A stretch of DNA of 64,000 nt from Bacillus pseudomycoides (GCF_022811845.1 NZ_CP064266.1:4154001-4218000); one strand, 5' to 3'. Positions 42,765 through 51,496 are shown, counted from the first letter of the stretch. Notes: generated by a model not told the origin, from the sequence alone. Made by a program: numbers and translations.

Positions 42765-42943
42765 TTTGTTGCAATGGACGAAGAGATTTCAATGTTGCCA
42801 TATCTTTTACATTAAATCGATATTCTCCAAGAAAGTTTATATGCTCCCATACCAGTGGTAAAATATATTTTAGCAATTCCTCATTGAAATTATACTTACT
42901 CTTTAATACTTCTATAGCCTTACTCAAATAAACGAGATTCCAT
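42760..42943 (-). pseudogene. C-terminal fragment of a Tn3-family transposase (TnpA)
   Basis: About 60 codons: TLWNLVYLSKAIEVLKSKYN ... ILPLVWEHINFLGEYRF ... TLKSLRPLQQT. This is the conserved end of Tn3-type TnpA (W-N-x-V-Y-L, W-E-H-I-x-x-x-G-E/D-Y, L-R-P-L). The fragment begins abruptly at an IS231-like end (CTATCGCCATCAAGA) at about 42948-42962, which seems to have replaced the rest of the gene. Confidence 0.85.
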
Positions 42944-42975
42944 AAAGTCTTGATGGCGATAGGGCGGGAACCCAA

Positions 42976-43467
42976 TTAAAATTTTTTAAACCTAATTGGA
43001 CTTACCATTAAGAGAGCGAGGATCAAAGTAATCCATGTATTGCTATATGAAAACAATCCCATACCAGCCAATGGTAATCCAGCAGCTGGAATAGGTAATC
43101 CCTTAAAATATCCAATGGTTGGTTTAACACTAAATTTAGCTAACCTTAAGGCCCCCATCGTTGGGAAAAGGATAAATGCCAAAGAAGTTAACATAGATGG
43201 TGCTGCTATCGAATGAAATAGAAGTGCAGGAGCAACTCCGAAACTAACAATATCAGCTAAAGAATCCAATTCTACGCCAAACTCACTGTTCACTTTCAAT
43301 TTTCTTGCAATCCTTCCATCAAGAAGGTCTAAAACAGCCGAAAAGAAAATAAAAATAGAGGCTGCTTCCAAAAAGCCACTCATATTCAAGGTGATTGAAA
43401 AAACACCGCACAATAAATTTCCGATCGTAAATAAATTGGGTATAGCTTTTACTATTTGATTGAACAA
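42976..43467 (-). CDS. pssA: CDP-diacylglycerol-serine O-phosphatidyltransferase
   Basis: A 163-residue membrane enzyme with the complete CDP-alcohol phosphatidyltransferase motif DGRIARKLKVNSEFGVELDS (D-G-x2-A-R-x8-G-x3-D-x3-D) and six hydrophobic segments. It makes phosphatidylserine from CDP-diacylglycerol and serine, at the membrane. It is read from the TTG at 43467 (AGGGGGG 7 bases upstream); the extra N-terminal residues of the open frame are not typical. No psd (decarboxylase) gene is adjacent. Its position among transposon debris suggests an extra, acquired copy. Confidence 0.92.
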   Translation of the reverse strand: MFNQIVKAIPNLFTIGNLLCGVFSITLNMSGFLEAASIFIFFSAVLDLLDGRIARKLKVNSEFGVELDSLADIVSFGVAPALLFHSIAAPSMLTSLAFILFPTMGALRLAKFSVKPTIGYFKGLPIPAAGLPLAGMGLFSYSNTWITLILALLMVSPIRFKKF

Positions 43468-43623
43468 GGTTGTCCCCCCTAAGTTGATCAAACTTCCCAT
43501 TTATGTAGCATTTTCTATATATTCTTCCGTTATTCTTAAAAATACATGACCACTGTACGCTAAGTAAATTTCGACAAGAGAAAAGTATTCAAGGAGGTTC
43601 CAAACTTGAGGTTTAAAAATTAA

Positions 43624-43968
43624 TTACTGCATAATAATCAGTAATTCTAAAGTGAATTTAATCCCGACAACAGAGAGAATAGAATGAATTTCGTTTGTAG
43701 GTGAGGTTATCGTAACTGCTTCATATACCAATTTTACTAATACATCTTCTTCGTTATTAAATGACTTTGAGTGAGATTCTTGTTGTGGTTCTTCTTGTGT
43801 GGGAACGTTTTGTTTAATATGCAGTAAATCACTTTCAAATATTCCTCATCCCTCTTTATCACTATTGCGATATGAATTAGGTAGCTTACGAGAACGTATC
43901 CACCGTTTAATAGTCTCTTCGTGCTTACCTAAGAGAGAGGACATTTCTTTTACTGTGTATACTTTCAT
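43624..43968 (-). pseudogene. Excisionase-like HTH gene broken by one in-frame TGA
   Basis: The minus-strand frame starts MKVYTVKEMSSLLGKHEETI KRWIRSRKLPN, a MerR/excisionase-type DNA-binding domain, to a TGA at 43846-43848. The same frame then continues GIFESDLLHIKQNVPTQEEP and about 55 further codons to TAA. Homologous small HTH proteins have tryptophan after KEG (K-E-G-W-R-I/x-P-x-S-D-L), so TGG to TGA is the likely change. If the first part is made alone, it is a 40-residue DNA-binding peptide. GGGGG precedes the ATG. Confidence 0.75.
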
Positions 43969-44091
43969 AAATACCCCCGATATAAAAGTCTTTATTTTCG
44001 TAATATTATTTACTATTTTAAGTAAAACGAGTGTTGTAGTAAAACTACTTTTATTGTGGTAGTACATAAGGTCATATAGAGTTCTTCTAAA

Positions 44092-44128
44092 ATAAAAAGT
44101 ACACCACTCTCTAATTAGTGATGTACTA
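44092..44128 (-). terminator. Terminator of helD
   Basis: The stem AGTACATCACT / AGTGGTGTACT (one G-T) is followed by TTTTTATTTT on the minus strand, 34 bases past the helD stop. Confidence 0.8.
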
Positions 44129-44161
44129 ACAATTATATATTGTTACAGAGTAGCCAGTTTT

Positions 44162-46522
44162 TTATTGAATCTTTTCATTTTCTAACATATAAGTATCTGT
44201 TGAAACTGACTGTAAGAATGCATTCATCTCCCCTACAGAATAAATATATAACTCATGCATTGCACGTGTACAAGCAGTATAAAATAATTTCCGTTCACTT
44301 TCTCGACTGTATTTTTTCTTTGATGCATCATAGATGATAACCGCATCAAACTCTACCCCTTTCGATAAATACGATGGGATAATCAAAATCCCTGCATCAA
44401 ACGAACTCGTTTCTTTCTTAATGAGACGAACTGGTAATAATGGTTGCAGGGCAGCATAAGCTTCTTCACTTTCTTCCGCTGTTTTACAAATAACCGCAAT
44501 TGTCTTGTGACCACTTTGTTTCAACTGTTCGATTTGATCCACAATCTTTTTATGATGCACTTTCCCTTCTTTCACTTCCGTTATAATTGGTTGTTTGCCT
44601 TCACGCTGAAACGGTTCAATTTCATGCCCATCGATAATTAACTGCTTCGTAAATTCAATAATTTGTTTTGTAGAGCGATAACTGCGCGTAAGAACAATTC
44701 TTTCACTCAGTTCTTCCCCATACAATGTACTTAACTGTGAAAATTCATTCTCTGACGCATGTTCATAAATAGTCTGATTAAAATCGCCTAGTATCGTCAT
44801 TTTTGTATGCGGAAATACTCGTTTCAAAAATGCATATTGAAATGCGGAATAATCCTGTGCTTCGTCAATAAATATGTGCTGCACAGATGTATTTTTTTGC
44901 ATTTCTACCAGTTGATCTTTCAAATATAAATAAGGCGTCGCATCTTCATATGTCATATAAAAACTCTGGATGTTTGCTGTTGTTTGTTTACATATCTCAT
45001 TCCAACCCTGTGGTAATTTATTTCTTCCTACAAACTGCTCAACAAACTGCGGATCTTTAAATAACTGTATATAGAGTGCTGGTGTATGAATAAATTGTAA
45101 TTTTTTCACACGTCTTCGGAGTGGTTTAAAATGTTCTTTCACAACGATAGCCGCTAACATATTTTGCTCACGTTCAAAATCGTCAAACGTACCATCAGAA
45201 TATTCTTGTCTTCGCTGTAATTTCTGATGAACTTTTGCGTATGTTTCTTTATCTAATAGCTGCACTTCTTCTTCCACCCAAAGTTTTTTTCTCTCTATTT
45301 TTTCTTGTTCTTTCAGTTCTTTTAATAGCCATTCAGAAATTAATTTTATTCGATTCGGAATCCGAATTGAATAATCAAATTCATAAAATTTTTCTTTCAT
45401 TTGTTCTTTAGAGATTAATACTTCCCCTCTAAATTTTATATCTTTAAATAACATACCTTCTCGTTTTAAATATGATACATACTGGTCTACTACTTCAATA
45501 AAATCAGAACTTGCTTTATATCTAATACCTTCTAAACGTGTTTCATAACTCTTTTCTTTCATTCTTGTCAGTACATATTCCATTTGTGTAAATGGATCTT
45601 CTAATTCAAATTTCTTATCAATATGAAGCTCTAAGTATTCTTGGAATGTCGTTTGCTTCATATTATCCTCACCAAGTTCTGGCAGTACCGTGGAAACATA
45701 ACTATTAAACATCGAGTTTGGAGAAAAAAGAACAATTTGATCAGCGTGTAATGTCTCTCGATAACGATATAATAAATATGCGACGCGCTGAAGTGCTGCA
45801 GATGTTTTACCGCTTCCTGCAGCTCCTTGCACAACGAGTAACCGACTTTTTTCATTCCGTATAATTTGATTTTGTTCCTTTTGAATTGTTGAAACTATAC
45901 TTTTCATTTGTGTATTCGAGTTATTTCCTAATACTTCTTGCAATAATTTATCGCCAATCGTAACACCTGTATCAAACATACTTATAATTTGACCATTCCG
46001 AATCACATATTGCCTTTTTAATGTCATTTCACCCGAAATCGTATCATTAGGTGCCACGTAATTTGCTCTTCCTACCGAATAGTCATAATACAAACTTGAT
46101 ATAGGGGCTCGCCAGTCATATACAAGAAATTGTTCTGTCTGTTCATCGTAGAATGAGTGTATACCAAGATAAATAGCATCCTCACTTTTTTCACCGTCTT
46201 CTAAAAAATCTACCCTTCCGAAGTATGGTGATTGTTGTAATCTTTTTAACCCTTTTAGTTGGTTGTAAGCATGGCGATGACTTTGCTCTCGTTCCGATAA
46301 TAACTCTGCTTGCTGTTTAATACTCGCTGCTGTTTCAATAGCCTCTTCTGTATTATCAACATTCACTGTTACATCGTCCCAAAAATGCTTTCGAATCTGA
46401 ACAACATCTTTGATTGCTGCACTTGCATATTGCTCTAATGTATCAATATGTTTTTCAATCTTTCCAACTACGTCTTTCACACGATGTTGTTCCTGTTTCC
46501 ATTCTTGACCTGTTTTTTCCAT
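44162..46522 (-). CDS. helD: RNA polymerase recycling motor ATPase HelD
   Basis: A 786-residue UvrD/Rep-like superfamily 1 protein. The N-terminal coiled coil (about residues 1-95, EQHRVKDVVGKIEKHIDTLE) enters the polymerase. Walker A is QGAAGSGKTSAALQRVAYLL, Walker B is IFIDEAQDYSAFQY, and the helicase motifs GDFNQTIYEH and LTRSYRSTKQI are present. HelD removes stalled RNA polymerase from nucleic acid. The start at 46522 (AAGGAG upstream) is preferred over the open frame beginning at 46540. Confidence 0.93.
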   Translation of the reverse strand: MEKTGQEWKQEQHRVKDVVGKIEKHIDTLEQYASAAIKDVVQIRKHFWDDVTVNVDNTEEAIETAASIKQQAELLSEREQSHRHAYNQLKGLKRLQQSPYFGRVDFLEDGEKSEDAIYLGIHSFYDEQTEQFLVYDWRAPISSLYYDYSVGRANYVAPNDTISGEMTLKRQYVIRNGQIISMFDTGVTIGDKLLQEVLGNNSNTQMKSIVSTIQKEQNQIIRNEKSRLLVVQGAAGSGKTSAALQRVAYLLYRYRETLHADQIVLFSPNSMFNSYVSTVLPELGEDNMKQTTFQEYLELHIDKKFELEDPFTQMEYVLTRMKEKSYETRLEGIRYKASSDFIEVVDQYVSYLKREGMLFKDIKFRGEVLISKEQMKEKFYEFDYSIRIPNRIKLISEWLLKELKEQEKIERKKLWVEEEVQLLDKETYAKVHQKLQRRQEYSDGTFDDFEREQNMLAAIVVKEHFKPLRRRVKKLQFIHTPALYIQLFKDPQFVEQFVGRNKLPQGWNEICKQTTANIQSFYMTYEDATPYLYLKDQLVEMQKNTSVQHIFIDEAQDYSAFQYAFLKRVFPHTKMTILGDFNQTIYEHASENEFSQLSTLYGEELSERIVLTRSYRSTKQIIEFTKQLIIDGHEIEPFQREGKQPIITEVKEGKVHHKKIVDQIEQLKQSGHKTIAVICKTAEESEEAYAALQPLLPVRLIKKETSSFDAGILIIPSYLSKGVEFDAVIIYDASKKKYSRESERKLFYTACTRAMHELYIYSVGEMNAFLQSVSTDTYMLENEKIQ

Positions 46523-46701
46523 ATCGCCACTCCTTATCAACTAATCGTTCTGATACTCATTGTTTGTTTCTATAACAAATTCAATAAAAAGTTTGACAAA
46601 CAAGCAATTGATTTGTTATAATTAAAATGGGTAATTATTTGGTTTTTGTAAAAAATAAACAATGAGCGTTTTTCCATTTTAACACATATATATGAAAAAT
46701 C

Positions 46702-46740
46702 AATAAAAAGGAGATACAAATTTGTATCTCCTTTTTTATT
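46702..46740 (-). terminator. Terminator of the 2'-5' RNA ligase-like gene
   Basis: A perfect palindrome AAAAGGAGATACAAA / TTTGTATCTCCTTTT with a T run on the minus strand. It overlaps the stop codon region at 46736. Confidence 0.85.
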
Positions 46741-47242
46741 TTGGAAGTTCCACTTCAAATTCTATTATTGATTCTCCACCTTCTCCAATACGTTCAACGC
46801 TTACTTTTTTAATTATATATTGCAATCGCGTGTCTAATTTCGGCATCTTCTCCGCAATTTCTATTGTCTGTTTTTCATTTTCTTTTCGTCCGACTGTAAC
46901 GTGTGGTATATATGGTATATCACTTCGCAAAAATTCCGCTAAAGGCCCTTTATATAACTCATCATGTAGCTTCCTCATCTGTTCTCTTTCCTTTTCAACG
47001 CGTAAGAACAAATAATCACTTTCATGACTGATACAATCGGTAAGTTCAATTCCTATCGGATGAACCCCTTCCAATTTTCGAGCTATATGCGCTCTTAGTT
47101 CGTCATTAGAAATTGCACTTTCAAAAGGAAATACAAGTGTAATATGTGGCTGAATTAATCCAAATAAAGGATCGTGCTTTTTTCTAATTGCTTCAATTTC
47201 ATCTATTTGCGCCTCACCTAGAAAAAGTAAAATAGTACGCAT
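46736..47242 (-). CDS. 2'-5' RNA ligase/cyclic phosphodiesterase-family protein
   Basis: A 168-residue two-histidine (2H) phosphoesterase fold protein. The two H-x-T/S motifs are QPHITLVFPFES and YIPHVTVGRKENE. Members cleave 2',3'-cyclic phosphodiesters or 2'-5' linkages; the cellular substrate is unknown. The ATG at 47242 has GGAGGGGG about 9 bases upstream. It is followed upstream on the same strand by a CcdC-like membrane protein. Confidence 0.88.
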   Translation of the reverse strand: MRTILLFLGEAQIDEIEAIRKKHDPLFGLIQPHITLVFPFESAISNDELRAHIARKLEGVHPIGIELTDCISHESDYLFLRVEKEREQMRKLHDELYKGPLAEFLRSDIPYIPHVTVGRKENEKQTIEIAEKMPKLDTRLQYIIKKVSVERIGEGGESIIEFEVELPK

Positions 47243-47278
47243 TCTCCAAACCCCCTCCAACGAAACAAAAACTCAGCT

Positions 47279-47746
47279 CTATGAAACTGCACGAAAAACT
47301 TTTCTGAACTTTATATAACAAGCAATTCTCCATGGAATAATATAAGAAACAGCAACAACATAAAACAACAACCCTATCGTTTGCTGATCTAAATCAATAA
47401 TGTATTGCCTAGAAGTGTACCTTAGAATTACAATTCCAATGAACGTAACAAGAAAGGCTGCACTTTTCTTCGTATATATATTCCCGTCTTCTCTTCTTTC
47501 ATAGTTTGTAAGGATGATAAGTGGAATTGCGAAAAGAAATCCAAATAACATCGCAAAACTAATGTACAATGCCGCTGGATGAATAGGACCAAAAAACATT
47601 AAAAGTCCTGGCGATAAAAAGAGTAACGGAAATAAAATGCGCTTTCCGTTTCCTTTTATCGGTTTGTACATAGAGCGGTAACGTCGCCATAAAATCAATA
47701 ATGCAATGCATAAAAACATCGTTATTAACGAAGAGGTATCTCCCAT
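47279..47746 (-). CDS. DUF1453 (CcdC-like) membrane protein
   Basis: A 155-residue protein with four to five hydrophobic helices (LITMFLCIALLILWRR, RILFPLLFLSPGLLMFFG, FAMLFGFLFAIPLIILTNYE, FLVTFIGIVILRY, LLFYVVAVSYIIPWRIACY). The first helix followed by RRYRSMYKPIKGNGKRIL is the DUF1453/CcdC pattern. The function is unclear. GAGAAGG precedes the ATG. Confidence 0.75.
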   Translation of the reverse strand: MGDTSSLITMFLCIALLILWRRYRSMYKPIKGNGKRILFPLLFLSPGLLMFFGPIHPAALYISFAMLFGFLFAIPLIILTNYERREDGNIYTKKSAAFLVTFIGIVILRYTSRQYIIDLDQQTIGLLFYVVAVSYIIPWRIACYIKFRKVFRAVS

Positions 47747-47797
47747 ACGTTTTCCTTCTCTCCTAAGGTGTTTTATCTAACACGAATATAAAGTGTA

Positions 47798-48463
47798 TTA
47801 AACCATTTGCTCTAAAGAGATTTTTCGAATGAAAATGCCGCTAATCACAAAATAAAACACAATTAATCCAATTGAAATGATAGTAAACGAAGATAGATTC
47901 ATCAAAACCGCGGTTTTAGTAAGCGTCAACTTTATCCCTTCACCGTAACATACACCTATTAATCCCATAAAAAAGATGAAAGCAACGCTCGATCCAATCC
48001 AACTAAATCTTTGCTGGAAAATAATGATTACTTGAAACAGACTGGCCACAGTAACATAAAGTAAAAACTGTACAAAAAATTGTTCAATTGAACCTCCTAA
48101 CAAACTAGCGCTTTCCGTTCTATAAAATAAGCCCTGTAAGAAAACAACTTGAAGAAGTGAAAAGAATGCTGATTGCAAGGCAATATAACAAACTGATCCA
48201 ATGAAAAACTGTAACCTTGTTGTCCCAAACGAAACAGCTAAGCAAAATACATCTAGCTGTATAAAGAACGTACTCACTACAATGAAAAACGTAATGGCAA
48301 TGGAAGGATTATTGAAAATATCTTGCAAAAAGCCAACTCGTATATCTTTTATATCTATTAAACTCGTTGAACCTTTTATGATTAGCGCTACAATCCAAAA
48401 TACTAAAATAGCTTTATAATGATAATTGATGTGTAATTTTAACTGCTTTATTAGCATCTTCAC
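47798..48463 (-). CDS. ABC transporter permease of a GntR-regulated operon
   Basis: A 221-residue membrane protein with six hydrophobic segments. It overlaps the upstream ATPase gene by 4 bases. With the GntR regulator it forms a three-gene unit like YtrA-type operons of Firmicutes, which respond to cell-wall-active antibiotics. The permease family is not specific enough to name a substrate. Confidence 0.82.
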   Translation of the reverse strand: MKMLIKQLKLHINYHYKAILVFWIVALIIKGSTSLIDIKDIRVGFLQDIFNNPSIAITFFIVVSTFFIQLDVFCLAVSFGTTRLQFFIGSVCYIALQSAFFSLLQVVFLQGLFYRTESASLLGGSIEQFFVQFLLYVTVASLFQVIIIFQQRFSWIGSSVAFIFFMGLIGVCYGEGIKLTLTKTAVLMNLSSFTIISIGLIVFYFVISGIFIRKISLEQMV

Positions 48464-49335
48464 TTTACGTCACCATCCGTTATATAAATAAATAATTTCT
48501 GAAGCGAAACTCCCTCAATTTCTAAATCTTTACTTTCGATATAGTGATAGTCTTCTTTAGAAAGCTCTCCCCATATAACGCCAATTCCTTTATTTCCAAA
48601 TTCTTCTCGGTGTACAACATTTTTATTTATCATACATTCATCCACTTTATCTTTTCGGCCTGATATGTAATGACCTTGCTGTAATAAATCTTCAACTGCT
48701 GATTGAACAACTACTTCTCCTTCTTTCAAAATCAGCACATCTTCCACAACATGCGCTACCTCTTCTACTAAATGCGTTGATAAAATAATTGTTCGCGGAT
48801 GATTGCCATAGTCTTCTAACAACATGCTGTAAAATAATTCTCGGTGCGCTGCATCTAAACCTGTAGTCGGCTCATCAAAAATTGTAATAGGTGCCCTACT
48901 TGCTAATCCTTTAATAATTCCGATAACAGTCTGCATACCATGTGATAACTTATGGTACCTTTGCTTTACATCCACTTGAAACTTTGCTGCAAGTTCCTCC
49001 GCAAATTCTCGGTCCCAATTTGGATAAAATAGGTTATATAGTTTAAAAATTTCTTTCACTTTATAACTCGAATAAATCTCTTCTTTCACTTTTACAAAAC
49101 AAATATTTTGCAATGCATGACTATTTTCATACACATTTTCACCAAATATAGATGCTCTCCCTTTACTCGAAACAATTTGTCCAGTAAGAAGGTGAAGTAG
49201 TGTCGTTTTCCCCGCTCCATTTCTACCAAGCAAACCATATATTTTATTCTCTTCCAACGAAAAGGTTAATCCATTTATAGCTACCTTCCCTTTGTATATT
49301 TTCGTTAATTCTTCGGTTTCCACGACAACTGTCAT
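48460..49335 (-). CDS. ABC transporter ATP-binding protein
   Basis: A 291-residue ATPase with Walker A (GRNGAGKTT), a modified signature LSHGMQTVIGIIKG, Walker B (ITIFDEPTTGLD) and H-loop (STHLVEEV). A C-terminal extension of about 80 residues is typical of YtrB/EcsA-like exporters. It overlaps the GntR gene by 4 bases and the permease gene by 4 bases, so translation is coupled. Confidence 0.92.
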   Translation of the reverse strand: MTVVVETEELTKIYKGKVAINGLTFSLEENKIYGLLGRNGAGKTTLLHLLTGQIVSSKGRASIFGENVYENSHALQNICFVKVKEEIYSSYKVKEIFKLYNLFYPNWDREFAEELAAKFQVDVKQRYHKLSHGMQTVIGIIKGLASRAPITIFDEPTTGLDAAHRELFYSMLLEDYGNHPRTIILSTHLVEEVAHVVEDVLILKEGEVVVQSAVEDLLQQGHYISGRKDKVDECMINKNVVHREEFGNKGIGVIWGELSKEDYHYIESKDLEIEGVSLQKLFIYITDGDVK

Positions 49336-49709
49336 TTTTTTCCCTCCTTCGTAATTAGTTGAATCATCTTAATTAACTCCTCTTTCGAAATTTCAAGCAC
49401 CTTCGCTTCTTCCCACACTTTAGGCAAGAATTCATTTTGAAAAGCACTTTGTCGCTTCTTTAGTACCACTTCCTTGGCTCCCTTTGCAACAAACATTCCA
49501 ATCCCTCTCTTTTTATATAAAATACCTTCATCGACTAGTAAATTTACCCCTTTCGCCGCTGTTGCCGGATTAATTTGTAGCATCTTTGCAAATTGATTTG
49601 TTGACGGAACCTTTTCTTCTTCAAGCAGTATTCCCTTTAAAATATCCGATTCAATGGTTTCTGCAATTTGTATGTATATTAACTTATTTTGTTCAAGAGA
49701 TTGTTTCAT
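49332..49709 (-). CDS. GntR-family regulator, YtrA subfamily
   Basis: A 125-residue short GntR protein with the winged helix (YIQIAETIESDILKGILLEE EKVPSTNQFAKMLQINPATAAKGVNLL, residues 11-60) and only a small C-terminal dimerisation tail, as in YtrA. It is the first gene of the operon and probably represses it until a cell-envelope signal arrives. GGGAGGTGAAGG precedes the ATG. Confidence 0.9.
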   Translation of the reverse strand: MKQSLEQNKLIYIQIAETIESDILKGILLEEEKVPSTNQFAKMLQINPATAAKGVNLLVDEGILYKKRGIGMFVAKGAKEVVLKKRQSAFQNEFLPKVWEEAKVLEISKEELIKMIQLITKEGKK

Positions 49710-49808
49710 ACCTTCACCTCCCTCAGGTTCATAGGTTCATTACTTATGTAATTAACCATATCACAAGAATATATTTCCATTCAATAATTTTCCACAAAAA
49801 CTTTCAAA

Positions 49809-49842
49809 ATAAAAAAGTATCATCCCTTGAAGGATGATACTT
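49809..49842 (-). terminator. Terminator of the second DinB-family gene
   Basis: The stem AAGTATCATCC / GGATGATACTT is followed by TTTTTTATTTT on the minus strand. Confidence 0.85.
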
Positions 49843-49855
49843 CTCTATAAACTAT

Positions 49856-50347
49856 TTATAAAACTCTTGTATTTTCTATACTGAACCTCAAATTCTTTTC
49901 ATTCAAACCATTTTGACAAAAATCAAACTTCTTTCCCTTTAATAATTTTGTTCGATCTATTACCTGTCCTAGATGATAACTCGTATGCTCAACTAAATGA
50001 AACAAGCAATGTATGTCTATACGAGTATTTTCATTACAAGCTTTAACATAATTTTTTTCCCATTCATCAAATGTTCCTTGTACAATTTTAGATAACATCT
50101 CTGGACTCGAATGCATAATCGGAAAATGTTCTTCAATCCCTTTTTCAAAGTGTATATTCGGATTCGAATAACGGGTGGCATTCCTTTTTACATGCTCACA
50201 AATATGAAGTATGATACCACCGATAGAATTCGCTGACTCTCCCTGTTTCCACAACTCTTTTGCATTTAAGTGCCCAATTGTTTGCAGTAGTTTAGGCAAA
50301 TAATGATCATACATTCGATGATAGGCAATCTTGTAAAATAGCTCCAC
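49856..50347 (-). CDS. DinB-superfamily protein
   Basis: A 163-residue helical-bundle protein with the metal-binding histidine pattern: H in GGIILHICEHVKRN and H-x3-H in LVEHTSYHLGQVIDR. It is probably a metal-dependent transferase or hydrolase of unknown substrate. GGGAGATAAAGGTGG lies upstream of the ATG. Confidence 0.85.
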   Translation of the reverse strand: MELFYKIAYHRMYDHYLPKLLQTIGHLNAKELWKQGESANSIGGIILHICEHVKRNATRYSNPNIHFEKGIEEHFPIMHSSPEMLSKIVQGTFDEWEKNYVKACNENTRIDIHCLFHLVEHTSYHLGQVIDRTKLLKGKKFDFCQNGLNEKNLRFSIENTRVL

Positions 50348-50530
50348 CTTTATCTCCCTCCTATCTCTTGATGAATAGGATATTTATCAAAACATTGTTT
50401 TCAAAAATCCTTTGAATTGACTAGTTTATCTAATTTCTAAGTCATATCATGTCTTATACAACACCCTCTAAACTAACCCCTTTCAAAACATACGCATTTT
50501 AATCAAAATTAAAAATTTTCACTTTTTCAG

Positions 50531-50559
50531 TTTACAATTATCCATTAATTGTATATACT
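50531..50559 (+). promoter_or_regulatory. Sigma-A-type promoter of the leader/YrzI region
   Basis: TTTACA (50531-50536), exactly 17 bases, TATACT (50554-50559). It lies 41 bases before the ATG of the 24-residue leader ORF. Confidence 0.75.
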
Positions 50560-50600
50560 TACTAACGTAAGAAAAAAATTCTAAAAGGAGGTCGAATAAA

Positions 50601-50675
50601 ATGATGAAATTAAAATTACATGTTGCACCTGTTTTACAATTAAATATGAATTCGACCACCCTAATGGAGAATTGA
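50601..50675 (+). CDS. 24-residue leader-type peptide with sequestered RBS
   Basis: ATG at 50601 (MMKLKLHVAPVLQLNMNS...) with AAAGGAGG 9 bases upstream. The RBS segment GGAGGTCGAAT can pair with ATTCGACCACC inside the coding sequence (10 of 11 bases). Two terminators follow directly. The short length, the promoter and the RNA structure fit a regulatory leader or a small expressed peptide; the family is unknown. Confidence 0.6.
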   Translation: MMKLKLHVAPVLQLNMNSTTLMEN

Positions 50676-50709
50676 AAATCGTTCGGTATTTTCTTTAATT
50701 AACAAATTC

Positions 50710-50745
50710 GCCACAGGAGGTCGTATACTTTCCTGTGGCTTTTTC
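50710..50745 (+). terminator. First tandem terminator before the YrzI array
   Basis: The stem GCCACAGGA / TCCTGTGGC is followed by TTTTT. The loop again carries the GGTCG motif of the leader. Confidence 0.85.
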
Positions 50746-50752
50746 ATGCCCT

Positions 50753-50787
50753 GCCACAGGAGAACTGTATCCTTCTGTGGCTTTTTT
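50753..50787 (+). terminator. Second tandem terminator before the YrzI array
   Basis: The stem GCCACAGGAG / CTTCTGTGGC (one mismatch) is followed by TTTTTT. It begins 8 bases after the first terminator. Confidence 0.85.
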
Positions 50788-50841
50788 GTGCGATTTTTTT
50801 AATCTCTAACACTATTTCTTTTCGAAAGGAGCAAATATTCA

Positions 50842-50982
50842 ATGACTTTTCACGTACTTTTTTTCAGTATTACAATCCAACGAAAGCAATTATCTGAAGT
50901 TGAAATGTTACACGATCAACACATTCAAAAGACTATGAATGACATAAAGGAGCGTCAATGTCCTTACAGTAGTCACCTGTAA
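50842..50982 (+). CDS. YrzI-family small protein, copy 1
   Basis: 46 residues: MTFHVLFFSITIQRKQLSEV then an amphipathic helix (EMLHDQHIQKTMNDIKERQ). This is the YrzI pattern: short hydrophobic N-terminus, basic QRK, acidic/polar tail. GAAAGGAG precedes the ATG. It is the first of five tandem copies with 27-30-base gaps; the function of the family is unknown. Confidence 0.85.
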   Translation: MTFHVLFFSITIQRKQLSEVEMLHDQHIQKTMNDIKERQCPYSSHL

Positions 50983-51009
50983 TTCCTTTACGAAAGGAGG
51001 AATTCATTT

Positions 51010-51153
51010 ATGACGTTTCATATTTTCTTTTTTACGTTTACTCTTCAGAAAAAATCTTTATCTGAAACTGAGATTTTACGTAAACAACAATTAAAAGCGA
51101 TTACGGACGAAGTAAAAGATCGCAAGAGTTCTTATTACAACCATATGTACTAA
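51010..51153 (+). CDS. YrzI-family small protein, copy 2
   Basis: 47 residues beginning MTFHIFFFTFTLQKKSLSET, ending YYNHMY. GAAAGGAGG precedes it. It shares its start pattern with copy 1 and its C-terminal NHMY ending with copy 3. Confidence 0.85.
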   Translation: MTFHIFFFTFTLQKKSLSETEILRKQQLKAITDEVKDRKSSYYNHMY

Positions 51154-51182
51154 AAATTTATATAAAAAGGAGCAATCACCTT

Positions 51183-51326
51183 ATGAAATTCCGAGTATTC
51201 TTTTTAGCGATTACTGTTCATAAAAGTAAAGTTTCTGAAGCTGAAATCTTACATGAACAGCAGATTCAACAAATTATGACCGAAACAAAAGAACGTCAAG
51301 TTTCTTATTACAACCATATGTACTAA
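51183..51326 (+). CDS. YrzI-family small protein, copy 3
   Basis: 47 residues beginning MKFRVFFLAITVHKSKVSEA, ending SYYNHMY. The RBS spacer after copy 2 (AAAATTTATATAAAAAGGAG) is repeated exactly before copy 4, showing recent tandem duplication. Confidence 0.85.
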   Translation: MKFRVFFLAITVHKSKVSEAEILHEQQIQQIMTETKERQVSYYNHMY

Positions 51327-51355
51327 AAATTTATATAAAAAGGAGCAATCACCTT

Positions 51356-51496
51356 ATGAAATTCCAAGTATTCTTTTTAAGCATTACGATTCACAAAAAT
51401 AAATTGTCTGAGTTCGAAATGTTACACGATCAACAAATTAAAAACGCTATGGATAAGGTAAAAGAACGTCAAGTTCCTTATTGTAGTAACCTATAA
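51356..51496 (+). CDS. YrzI-family small protein, copy 4
   Basis: 46 residues beginning MKFQVFFLSITIHKNKLSEF, ending PYCSNL, like copy 1 (PYSSHL). AAAAAGGAG precedes it. Its 3' junction resembles that of copy 1, so the array may have grown by duplication of pairs. Confidence 0.85.
   Translation: MKFQVFFLSITIHKNKLSEFEMLHDQQIKNAMDKVKERQVPYCSNL

Noticed and set aside
50710..50787. Tandem GCCACAGGA hairpins considered as a CRISPR-like or REP repeat
   Set aside because: Only two copies, each with its own T run, so tandem terminators explain them better.
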